Source: Gp6-AA40 sp035649635 (lineage in GTDB: Bacteria > Acidobacteriota > Vicinamibacteria > Vicinamibacterales > UBA2999). Taken from it: DNA of 64,000 nucleotides. The first letter of the stretch is position 1. The number at the start of each line of letters is the position of its first letter. The position numbers and the translations under genes were made by a program. The notes below the pieces were generated by a model. That model ran no database searches, had not been told where the DNA came from, and worked only from the letters and a program-made list of their open reading frames with translations. This document shows positions 25,091-32,175 of the stretch, one piece after another. The stretch covers positions 27,383-91,382 of the forward strand of contig DASRJE010000140.1 of the NCBI GenBank assembly GCA_035649635.1. Direction: 5' to 3'.

Positions 25091-26342
25091 CGGCCTTCTT
25101 CTCCAGGCTCCATTCCAGCGTGGGGTCGATCACACCCATGCGGTGCTTGCCGGCGGAGGCATCTTTCGCATCCGCCCCGTAGACCATGAACGTCAAGGCG
25201 CGATTGACCACGAGCGCGTGCTCTTCCCGCTCCGCACGGGTCAATGTCACGCCGACGTTTATGGTGTAGTTGGTCTCGGACAGCAGCGACGCCGGGATCT
25301 TCACGAGCGCCTCATAGACCATTTCCGGGATCACCCAGATCAGATCGGGTTGCGCCGAGCGCAGCACGAGCACGCCCTTGCAGAACAAGTCCACGCCACA
25401 ACGCGCCTGGGTCTTGGCGCGGTAGGTTCGGAAGCGGATTCGAACGTAGACGTCCTCCCATTTCGGCGGCGAACCGATCTCCCGCCCGTCCGCCGACAAC
25501 AGCTTTACGTCGACGATCTCGCCGTAACGTCCGGCGTGACTGCTGCCCTTCGCCTCCGGTTTCTCGCCAGACGTCAGCATCTCCCAGGCCGCGTTCTGGT
25601 ACTCGGTCACCACGTCCTCTGGCTCACCCGACCGGTGCAGTTGCCCGTCCTTGATCCAGATCACGCGGTTGCAGATGCGCGAGACCGCCTCCATGTCATG
25701 CGAGACGAACAGCACTGTAAGCCCGGTCTCACGCGCGAGGTCGCGGACTTTCTGCAGGCAACGCTCCTGGAACTCGAGGTCGCCAACCGCCAGGATCTCG
25801 TCGGCCAGCAGAATGGACGGCTGCATGTTGATCGCGACCGAGAATGCGAGCCGCAGGTACATCCCGCTCGAGAAGTACATCACCGGGGTATCAACGAAGT
25901 TCTGGATATCGGCGAAGTCGACGATGTCACTGAAGCGTTCGGCGGCGATGGACCGTGGAATGCCGTTGATGGCGGCGTTCATGAAGATGTTTTCCCGTGC
26001 CGTCGCCTCATCGTCGAAGCCGGCGCCAAGTTCGAGCAGCGATACCACGCGGCCGTGACCCCGGATTCGGCCCGCCGTCGGCGCGATCACTTTGGAAATG
26101 ACCTTCAGGAGCGTGGTCTTCCCGGCCCCGTTGCCCCCGATAACCCCCAGGACGGTCCCACGCTCCACCTCGAAGGACACGTCGCGAAGCGCCCAGACTT
26201 CCTGTGCCCCCAGCAGTTCGCGGGCAAGAGGAATCGAAAAGAAGGACCGTAGCCGCTCGAGACGGGTCTCGGTGCGCTGAGACTTCAGCGGCCGCGGCAC
26301 GAGGTACCGCTTGCTTATGCCCTCGACGACAAGGCTATGCAT
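25074..26342 (-). CDS. wzt: ABC polysaccharide export ATPase with Wzt-type C-terminal domain
   Basis: 422-residue ATPase partner of the permease. Walker A GGNGAGKTT (about 69-77), signature YFSSGMYLRLAFS, Walker B ILLADEILAVGD and switch SHD. Residues about 265-410 form an extra C-terminal domain (GEIVDVKLLSADGREIGSPP, VYVRIRFRTY, TNYTINVGVTL) like the Wzt carbohydrate-binding domain that recognises the capped non-reducing end. This implies chain export depends on a terminal modification such as methylation. It is the first gene of the long operon, downstream of the ops-like leader. Confidence 0.92.
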   Translation of the reverse strand: MHSLVVEGISKRYLVPRPLKSQRTETRLERLRSFFSIPLARELLGAQEVWALRDVSFEVERGTVLGVIGGNGAGKTTLLKVISKVIAPTAGRIRGHGRVVSLLELGAGFDDEATARENIFMNAAINGIPRSIAAERFSDIVDFADIQNFVDTPVMYFSSGMYLRLAFSVAINMQPSILLADEILAVGDLEFQERCLQKVRDLARETGLTVLFVSHDMEAVSRICNRVIWIKDGQLHRSGEPEDVVTEYQNAAWEMLTSGEKPEAKGSSHAGRYGEIVDVKLLSADGREIGSPPKWEDVYVRIRFRTYRAKTQARCGVDLFCKGVLVLRSAQPDLIWVIPEMVYEALVKIPASLLSETNYTINVGVTLTRAEREEHALVVNRALTFMVYGADAKDASAGKHRMGVIDPTLEWSLEKKADVVRA

Positions 26343-26490
26343 TGCAGAGAGTTGAAGCAGAGCTTCGCTCTGTCAGTCACACCTCGGAGCGTGCAACTGC
26401 GATTGGACGACCCACCAATGACTCAGCCGCGCAGAGCGGACCTCACGACCACCTTCCCACTCAACTCCGAAGGGGCTTTCGGTGTTTGGA

Positions 26491-26503
26491 CCACACTACC
26501 GCC
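26491..26503 (-). promoter_or_regulatory. ops/JUMPstart-like element
   Basis: Minus strand reads GGCGGTAGTGTGG, which matches the enterobacterial ops sequence GGCGGTAGCGTG at all but one position. The four bases GCCA just upstream also match JUMPstart. It points toward the exporter operon, about 150 nt before its start codon. In Escherichia coli and relatives ops pauses RNA polymerase and recruits RfaH to extend transcription through long LPS/capsule operons. A NusG-paralogue role here is inferred; no such gene is in the window. Confidence 0.6.
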
Positions 26504-26633
26504 TTGGCAGGATGCTGCCGGACGACGGTCGGAGGAGGAGGCAGGTAGGTGAGGATTTCGCACCGCTAGTCAGTCAGCCCCCACGCTGCGTCACATCGCC
26601 TGGAGGCCCACTGGACGCGTACAAACGCTGCGT

Positions 26634-26663
26634 AGTGTACAGCATACGGAAATACTGGAGCAA
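26634..26663 (-). promoter_or_regulatory. Possible sigma-70-like promoter for exporter operon
   Basis: TTGCTC (26658-26663) and TACACT (26634-26639) on the minus strand are separated by 18 nt. Matches to consensus are partial (3/6 and 4/6). Placement about 125 nt upstream of the ops-like element is sensible. Low confidence; other start sites are possible. Confidence 0.28.
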
Positions 26664-26737
26664 GCTGCGCACGTGCGAATGCGCGATCAATTTATCGGAC
26701 GTGTGACGCGCACAACAGCCGATCAAAACGGCCACCC

Positions 26738-27637
26738 CTAATTCGGTGGACGCCCGAACGCGGCAGTGGTCGACGCCGGTTCCGAGGCGGGCATGTCGTC
26801 GGTCTGGATGAACAGCGTGGTATGAGGCGTCCGGTCTTCATCGGCGGGCGCCTCGACCGTGTAGTAGTAGAGCGCAAGCGACTTCCGTGACCGGTCATCC
26901 GGGCATTCCAGCGGATGCGGATGCCCGTGATAGCTGAAATTGGACGTGTCGAAGATGACGGCCCGGTTGAAGATCGGCGCGATACGTTGCACGCAGCGTT
27001 TTCCCGTCCGATCCCACAGCTCCAGATGACCGCCCCATTCCTCCGCCCAGTTCTCGTTCAGGTAGATCAGGAGGTTCAACCGTCTGAAGAGGTTCAGTCG
27101 CTTGTAGAAGTTGAAGTCGGCATGCACGCCGAGTGCCCCGCCGCGACGAATTTCGTGCAACCCTCCGCCACGTAGATGCGGATCGGGGATGAGGCCAGCG
27201 ATTCCCGTCAGCTTCTCCAGGAACGCCATGAAGGGCGCCGCATTCAGTTGGCTCAGCACCGAGCGCGTGGTGGGCCCGAATCGCTGGAAGTCCTCGGTCG
27301 AATACTTCCGCTCGGTCGCGCGCTCAGTGTGGTGCCAGGGCGTACGATCCATCGCCTCGAATTCGGCAACCACCTCCCGGAGGAGCGCCGGGTCCAGAAG
27401 TTCCTCGATGACGATGTGGGGGAAGGGTTCGGCCAATCGATAGGCTTCGGTGTGTGCCCGCAGGATGTCTTTCAGCTTTCCGTGCGCCAGGATGTGCGCG
27501 CTGAGCTGCCGGGCGCGATCGCGCTCATCGCGCGTCCGCCTCAGTTCGTCCTTGGTGGCGGCTAGACGCTCCTGGCTCAGCCGAAGCGCCTCGTACGTAC
27601 GGAACACCGGCAGACGGCGACACCACGCGGGTAGCAT
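26738..27637 (-). CDS. Fe(II)/2-oxoglutarate-dependent oxygenase (P4H-like) with N-terminal coiled coil
   Basis: 299-residue 2OG oxygenase. The facial triad is H172-D174 (GVHADFNFY) and H237 or H239 (SYHGHPHPL), with R251 (RKSLALYYY) for the 2OG carboxylate. HEIRRGG before the HxD is also typical of prolyl-hydroxylase-like proteins acting on glycans or peptides. Residues 16-50 are heptad-rich (SQERLAATKDELRRTRDERD). I chose ATG at 27637 because the longer frame from 27682 is encoded by an intergenic inverted repeat. It is separated by a 395-nt leader from the exporter operon. Confidence 0.82.
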   Translation of the reverse strand: MLPAWCRRLPVFRTYEALRLSQERLAATKDELRRTRDERDRARQLSAHILAHGKLKDILRAHTEAYRLAEPFPHIVIEELLDPALLREVVAEFEAMDRTPWHHTERATERKYSTEDFQRFGPTTRSVLSQLNAAPFMAFLEKLTGIAGLIPDPHLRGGGLHEIRRGGALGVHADFNFYKRLNLFRRLNLLIYLNENWAEEWGGHLELWDRTGKRCVQRIAPIFNRAVIFDTSNFSYHGHPHPLECPDDRSRKSLALYYYTVEAPADEDRTPHTTLFIQTDDMPASEPASTTAAFGRPPN

Positions 27638-27661
27638 ACAGGGCGGATTGTACCCTGCGAG

Positions 27662-27711
27662 GACACCGGGTGTGATTTCCACATGGGTGGGAGGAAATCA
27701 CACCCGGTGTC
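27662..27711. repeat. Long inverted repeat, GACACCGGGTGTGATTTCC family, copy 2
   Basis: Perfect 19-bp arms (27662-27680 and 27693-27711) around a 12-nt loop, the same core as 10428-10485. It sits between the stop of the FkbM gene (27716) and the start of the oxygenase gene (27637), both on the minus strand. A T-run follows the right arm on the plus strand. Confidence 0.85.
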
Positions 27712-27715
27712 TTTT

Positions 27716-28678
27716 TCACGCTATCTCGACCAGTGAGAGACCGGCCTTTTCGACGTAGCGGAAGACGTCTTCCCCCTGCAGCATCATGACGTCGTACTTC
27801 TCCAGCAGGTGGAATGCACGCTGCGGGTCGCACGCCGGAATGTGCGGCGCCAGATCGTTGCGCACGAAGAAAGCGTTGACCCCCGTCGGCTCGACGGCCA
27901 CGAGCCGGTATCCCTTTCGAGCGCTGAGACGGGCGAGCGCCGTCAGCGAAGCGCCGTAATACATCGTGTGATGACGATGCCTGTCGAACTTCGCGTCATA
28001 GGGAACCGTCACCGATCGCTTCGCGCCGAACATCGAGTTGTATTCCAGGATGACGATCCGCGGGGCACACGCCGTGATCGCTTCCCAGATCCAGTAGTCG
28101 TTTCCGTCGAGATCGAGGCTGAAGAGGTCGGGTTCGCCGGCGCCGCCGTTGGAGGTGATCAGCTCGTTGACGTTTTCGCGCGTCACCCACGCCGTGACCG
28201 CTTTGACCGTCGGAAAGCGCCGGCCCACCTGGGCCATGTGATCCGCGTGGCCGTCAATCATCAGCCCTGGCCATCCGCACTCACGCGCAAGGAATCCCGA
28301 GTTGCCGCCGCTCAAGCCGGAGCCGATTTCGACGAAGCGACGTTCGGTGACGCCCACCTCGCTCAGAAGGGCAAGCGTCAGTCCATCCTCCTGGTTCTGT
28401 GAGCTGATTCGGAAGCGTCGCGCGGTCAACCGCTCGGGATACGGCAGCGTGTCGGGATCGAGATAGCGCTCCCGGACGAGTGCCTGCACCGCGGGCTCGA
28501 GATGTCGCGTGCGCTGCCAGATCTTCTCGACCGCGGCCAGTTGACGTTCGATTCGCGTCAGTCGGCGATTGACGTCGGCAAGTGACTGCTCGGTCGCTGA
28601 GGTGCCTAACGCGGCACCTACTTTTCGCAACAGCGATCGAATCGGATTGCCCGAGGTCTTGCCCTGCCGCTCATTCAT
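27716..28678 (-). CDS. FkbM-type methyltransferase, paralogue 2
   Basis: 320-residue SAM-dependent methyltransferase. The N-terminal helical, coiled-coil-like segment (about 30-55, LADVNRRLTRIERQLAAVEK) is followed by FRISSQNQEDG, FVEIGSGLSGGNSGFL, GLMIDGHADH, DLFSLDLDGNDYWIWEAI and IVILEYNSMFGAKRSVTVPYD. Near-identical motif order to 19450 and 44256 shows a recent duplication within the locus. The stop codon is 4 nt from the inverted repeat at 27662-27711. Likely O-methylation of a glycan unit; the target is not known. Confidence 0.88.
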   Translation of the reverse strand: MNERQGKTSGNPIRSLLRKVGAALGTSATEQSLADVNRRLTRIERQLAAVEKIWQRTRHLEPAVQALVRERYLDPDTLPYPERLTARRFRISSQNQEDGLTLALLSEVGVTERRFVEIGSGLSGGNSGFLARECGWPGLMIDGHADHMAQVGRRFPTVKAVTAWVTRENVNELITSNGGAGEPDLFSLDLDGNDYWIWEAITACAPRIVILEYNSMFGAKRSVTVPYDAKFDRHRHHTMYYGASLTALARLSARKGYRLVAVEPTGVNAFFVRNDLAPHIPACDPQRAFHLLEKYDVMMLQGEDVFRYVEKAGLSLVEIA

Positions 28679-28707
28679 TAATGCGTCACCGTTTCCCTGT
28701 GAAAAAT

Positions 28708-28729
28708 CGTGAAGGGGTCTGACCCTTCA
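28708..28729. repeat. GTGAAGGGGTCTGACCCTTCAC inverted repeat
   Basis: GTGAAGG and CCTTCAC arms frame the GGGTCTGACCC core. TCA at 28727-28729 in the right arm is the TGA stop of the EVGFE-module gene. The GGGTCAGACCC word is shared with the larger hairpin at 32126-32172. Confidence 0.7.
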
Positions 28730-29851
28730 CAACAGAGTTCGCAGCAGATCGGCCATCTGAGTGTGGACAACCGAGACGGGAACGCCCATCGCCTGCCCGA
28801 GTCTCCAACTGACATCGAGGTGCGCCGGGACCAACTCGGATTCGGTTGAATAGAACGAAATCGATGGCACACCGTAAAACGGACCGACGTATGCGAGTCC
28901 GCCATACGTGCCGACGAACGCGCGCGCGTGACTGATGATCTCGGTTTGAATTTCGAGGTTCTGTTCCAACATCATCAGGCGATCGACTCGATAGACGCCG
29001 GACCCCGGCGCGTCGAAATCCTCATGCTCATCGGGCCTGAGGCCGGTGTTCAGGAGCACGACCGGAACGTCGCGGCTGATCGATCGGATCGTGTCCATCG
29101 CAAACCGACGATTCTCTGCCGTGTCCGGAAACGATGGGCGGAAATAGAACCGCACCGCCACGAACTCCTTGGGCAGATCCTTCAGCGCCGCGCTGCGGTC
29201 AACGGGCATGAGCCGACGGTACTCAGTGTGGTACTTCAGCAAGCCCATACCGGCCTTTTCAAACCAGCAAAAACGAAGCAGCTTGTACATCAGCGACGGA
29301 TGCAGCAGTTCGACATGCTCGAGCCGCGCGTGTTCCTTCGCGCGATCGACGATCTCGCGATCCATCTGCTCGATGCGGTACTGCTTCTGATGGCCCGCCT
29401 TGTCCCACCGCGCTTCGTTGGCCTCGCGATATTCCTGGAGCGAGAACAGGCTGAAGACGTCCAGGTATTCGCGCGTCAGGTGACGATACCAGGGCGCGGC
29501 GCCGCCTCGTGATACGACGACGAGCCGTCGACGATCGAGCTCGTAACTGCGAAGTGCCCAGTTGAGAAACGGAATCCAGTACAGCAACTCGAAACCGACT
29601 TCCCCGACCCAGGGCCCGATCAGAAGCGGTGCATCGGTGCGTTGAAGCCGTTCCAGCTCGCGCTTGAGTCCCTCGGCGGTCGACGCGGATGGGATCTGAT
29701 TGAGTTCTTCTTTGAGGAGAGCCGGGATCACGCGCGTTCGCACGACCGGAATCGCGCGAAGCATCCTGAGCGAGAGTAAACCGGGACGTCGAATCGCCTG
29801 GAACCCGGCATCGAGCGCCCGCCTGCGAATCTGTGCGCGTCGCTTGCTCAA
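28727..29851 (-). CDS. EVGFE transferase-like module, 3' part of a split GT2 fusion
   Basis: 374 residues from TTG at 29851. The module contains IGPWVGEVGFELLYWIPFLN, VVSRGGAAPWYRHL, VRFYFRPSFPDT, VLLNTGLRPDEHED, LEIQTEIISHARAFVGTYGG and GPFYGVPSISFYS. It aligns along its whole length with residues from about 340 of the fused protein at 11660-13858. The reading frame is open further upstream to 30043, but that part is antisense-like noise relative to the GT2 frame. TTG at 29851 overlaps the GT2 stop (TTGA), so either reinitiation or a frameshift joins the two halves. The TGA stop lies in the repeat at 28708-28729. Confidence 0.68.
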   Translation of the reverse strand: MSKRRAQIRRRALDAGFQAIRRPGLLSLRMLRAIPVVRTRVIPALLKEELNQIPSASTAEGLKRELERLQRTDAPLLIGPWVGEVGFELLYWIPFLNWALRSYELDRRRLVVVSRGGAAPWYRHLTREYLDVFSLFSLQEYREANEARWDKAGHQKQYRIEQMDREIVDRAKEHARLEHVELLHPSLMYKLLRFCWFEKAGMGLLKYHTEYRRLMPVDRSAALKDLPKEFVAVRFYFRPSFPDTAENRRFAMDTIRSISRDVPVVLLNTGLRPDEHEDFDAPGSGVYRVDRLMMLEQNLEIQTEIISHARAFVGTYGGLAYVGPFYGVPSISFYSTESELVPAHLDVSWRLGQAMGVPVSVVHTQMADLLRTLL

Positions 29852-30873
29852 GGCCTCGGGACCCCGAGGTATTCGTTCAGATGCGCCATCACCCAGCTCT
29901 TCACGCCGCGCGCCCGCGCGCGGCCTTGCCTTCGAAGCGAATTGAGTACCAGCCGGCCGCGTTGCCGGAGCGCCCCCAGCCATTCGGCCACGTGGCCGAC
30001 GGCGCCACGCACGCTCTGCCGGGCATGCACGTAAGTTGCACATCCGAAGTAAAGCAGCGCGACACCGATGCCCGCCGCACGCGATACCTCTGGCACGCCG
30101 TCACCGCGGACACTGAAGGTCCAGAACAGGCACGCCGTGTGACTCAACCACCACGGCACGTACGCATACAACGGGCGGCCCGACGGAAAGAAGCTGGCTC
30201 GTTGGCGTTCGAGACTGAAGACGCGGCCGTACCAGCGACGAAACCAGAGTACCTGTGGAACCTGCTTGAACTGGCCGTAGAGCGACAACTCGGCAAACAG
30301 CAGCCGGTCCGGTATCACTACTTTCCGATACACCCCAGCCCGTTGCAATACGCCGATTCGATACAGACCGTACACCATGTTGCCCGCTCGCATGTGCCGG
30401 ATCCCGAGACGCAGGCGAGCCCATCGATTCGTCAGCCCGAATGTATCGAATCTCCAGGGCAGACGTTTGAGCACCTCGCCGCTGCATCCAATGCGCCGGT
30501 TCAATGGATACGCGAGGGCGACATCGGGGTTGGCGTCGAGCGCATCGACCAACTCCTGCAACCAGCGCGGATGCCAGAGATCGTGATCGCTGACCCACGC
30601 GAAATACTCGGCATCCGGATGGCGATCGCGCGCAAGGGCCAGCGCTTTCCGTGAATTGTCAATCAACCCGAGCCTGACCTCGTTCTGGCAGAACCACACT
30701 CGCGGATCGAGCGCTTCGTACTCTCGCGCGATCTGCGGCGTCTCGTCGGTCGACCGGTCGTCGACCAGCACCAGCGCGAAGTCGGTAAAGGTCTGGTTGA
30801 GGATGGATTCAATCGCCTCTCCGAAATGGGCCGCGTGGTTGAACAGTGGCGAACCGAGGATAACGCGGGGCAT
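29848..30873 (-). CDS. GT2 glycosyltransferase, 5' part of a split fusion
   Basis: 341 residues: MPRVILGSPLFNHAAHFGEA, DDRSTDETP, SDHDLWHPRW, PLNRRIG and a long basic C-terminal helical region, matching residues 1-335 of the 11660-13858 fusion. The frame ends LNEYLGVPRP-stop, exactly where the paralogue continues. Adding one base in the C4 run at 29862-29865 (G4 on the coding strand) would join it to the downstream EVGFE frame. The start at 30873 is taken from the paralogue; the frame upstream to 31044 is not conserved. It is transcribed divergently from the PhyH-like gene at 30963. Confidence 0.8.
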   Translation of the reverse strand: MPRVILGSPLFNHAAHFGEAIESILNQTFTDFALVLVDDRSTDETPQIAREYEALDPRVWFCQNEVRLGLIDNSRKALALARDRHPDAEYFAWVSDHDLWHPRWLQELVDALDANPDVALAYPLNRRIGCSGEVLKRLPWRFDTFGLTNRWARLRLGIRHMRAGNMVYGLYRIGVLQRAGVYRKVVIPDRLLFAELSLYGQFKQVPQVLWFRRWYGRVFSLERQRASFFPSGRPLYAYVPWWLSHTACLFWTFSVRGDGVPEVSRAAGIGVALLYFGCATYVHARQSVRGAVGHVAEWLGALRQRGRLVLNSLRRQGRARARGVKSWVMAHLNEYLGVPRP

Positions 30874-30962
30874 CAGGGAGGGTTTCTCACGTTCGGGGCT
30901 GTCGATCAGGTAAGGCAAATCATACTTCGACGGATCGCCGTGCTTCGGTATGCTTGTAGACC

Positions 30963-32120
30963 GTGAACGACGCGGCACGCTACCAGACGCCTCCAGGCGC
31001 CGCGCCCCCAAGAGGCTTGGCCGGCCGCGCGTTTGGACTTGCAATCCGACGCGTCAAAGGGGCAAAGAAGCAGGCCCTCAGAGGCGTGAAGCGTGCGCAG
31101 TACCTGTTTCGACGATTCAAGACGGCGGAAAAGAGCCTGTACTTTCGGCTTCGCGACTCGGACACCGGCAGGGTCCTGCTGCGGGCCGCCAACATGGCCC
31201 GATCCCCCCGCGAGATTCGTCACCGCACGCGAGTTGCCGCGCCCTACCTCGCACAACTCGACTCGTCGACTCAGCCTTTCATCGACCCGCGTACCGGCTA
31301 TAGCCTGCTCTCGTTGAACACGAAGAGCGAGCTCGGTCACGTGTTGCCGACGTGCCGGCAGCTATTCGAATTCAAGAAAGAGGACATCGGCGAACGTTTG
31401 TCGGGGATCGAAAACTGGAGCGCGGAGCGGCGCGAGAAATTCCTCGCCCGGAAACGGTCGTTCCTTCGCTATCTGCTCGACGATGAAGACCTGCTCCAGC
31501 ATCCGGAGATCGTCGACTTTGCCTTGAGCGACCGCTTACTGGGTGCGGCCACGCGGTATCTCGGGATGGTGCCGTACCTGTCGCGCGTCGATCTCATGTA
31601 CTCGCTGCCGCGCGGCTCGGGCGACAACATCGCGAGCCAGTTGTTTCATCTGGACCACGAGGGCGTCACGCAGGTCAAAGCCTTCGTTCACCTTTTCGAC
31701 GTCGGCGATCGAGAGGGACCCTTCACCTTCATTCCCGCCGACGCGACCATGCGCATCGTCAACGACATCCGGCGCCTTCGGAAGCGGAGGGGTTCACACC
31801 ACGACGTCGAGTTGAGGCGCTATTCGGACGAAGAGATTGCCGCCGTCGACGGCACGAAGGACATCGTCACGGTGAAGGGGCCGACGGGCACAGGGGTGGC
31901 GGTCGATACGTCGCGCTGCCTGCACTTGGGAAGTCGCGTCGATGAAGGCGCGTTCCGGTTGTGCCTCTACCTTCAATACTGCACGACGCACGAATTGACC
32001 AACGTGTATGACGTCGCGCGATTCACAAACGATCCGGTGCGGCACCTCGCTGTGAAGCACAGTACCGAGCCCGGCCGCGCACGCGCCACCGACTACACCC
32101 ACCAAATCATGGGTGGGTAG
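30963..32120 (+). CDS. Phytanoyl-CoA dioxygenase (PhyH)-like Fe(II)/2OG oxygenase
   Basis: 385 residues from GTG. A basic N-terminal region (30-60) precedes the catalytic core. Iron ligands H229-D231 (SQLFHLDHEG) and H321 (TSRCLHLGSR), with R332 (FRLCLYLQY) as probable 2OG-binding residue. VHLFDVGDREGPFTFIPA after the HxD is typical of PhyH-like enzymes. Acts presumably on a sugar or lipid-linked substrate of the locus. A lone plus-strand gene with 89 nt to the divergent GT2 gene, ending at the bidirectional hairpin 32126-32172. Confidence 0.82.
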   Translation: MNDAARYQTPPGAAPPRGLAGRAFGLAIRRVKGAKKQALRGVKRAQYLFRRFKTAEKSLYFRLRDSDTGRVLLRAANMARSPREIRHRTRVAAPYLAQLDSSTQPFIDPRTGYSLLSLNTKSELGHVLPTCRQLFEFKKEDIGERLSGIENWSAERREKFLARKRSFLRYLLDDEDLLQHPEIVDFALSDRLLGAATRYLGMVPYLSRVDLMYSLPRGSGDNIASQLFHLDHEGVTQVKAFVHLFDVGDREGPFTFIPADATMRIVNDIRRLRKRRGSHHDVELRRYSDEEIAAVDGTKDIVTVKGPTGTGVAVDTSRCLHLGSRVDEGAFRLCLYLQYCTTHELTNVYDVARFTNDPVRHLAVKHSTEPGRARATDYTHQIMGG

Positions 32121-32125
32121 TGAAT

Positions 32126-32172
32126 TGGGGTCAGACCCCTTGACACGGATCGACTCAAGGGGTCTGACCCCA
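32126..32172. terminator. Bidirectional hairpin with GGGGTCAGACCCC arms between convergent genes
   Basis: A perfect 18-bp inverted repeat (32126-32143 with 32155-32172), 11-nt loop. Each arm itself contains the near-palindrome GGGGTCAGACCCC. It lies between a plus-strand stop (32120) and a minus-strand stop (32176), which suits a bidirectional terminator. The same word recurs at 28708-28729, so it also belongs to a dispersed repeat family. Confidence 0.7.
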
Positions 32173-32175
32173 CAT

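Larger units (their letters stand above)
26343..26737 (-). other. 395-bp leader of the exporter operon
   Basis: No convincing gene is seen on either strand. Read on the minus strand it contains a weak sigma-70-like promoter (26634-26663), an ops/JUMPstart-like sequence (26491-26503), and a small hairpin CAGAGC-ttc-GCTCTG (26358-26372) close to the start codon of the ATPase gene. The long untranslated leader fits polysaccharide operons controlled by RfaH-type factors. Confidence 0.55.

Noticed and set aside
24999..26252. 417-residue plus-strand open frame across the exporter genes
   Set aside because: Antisense to clear ABC ATPase and permease genes; no motif.
26358..26372. Riboswitch or attenuator in the exporter leader
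   Set aside because: Only a 6-bp stem hairpin is visible; no conserved aptamer pattern.
29862..29865. Programmed -1 ribosomal frameshift at the split gene
   Set aside because: The run CGGGGTC is not a canonical X-XXY-YYZ slippery heptamer and no downstream pseudoknot is obvious; kept only as a minor alternative to a frameshift mutation or reinitiation.
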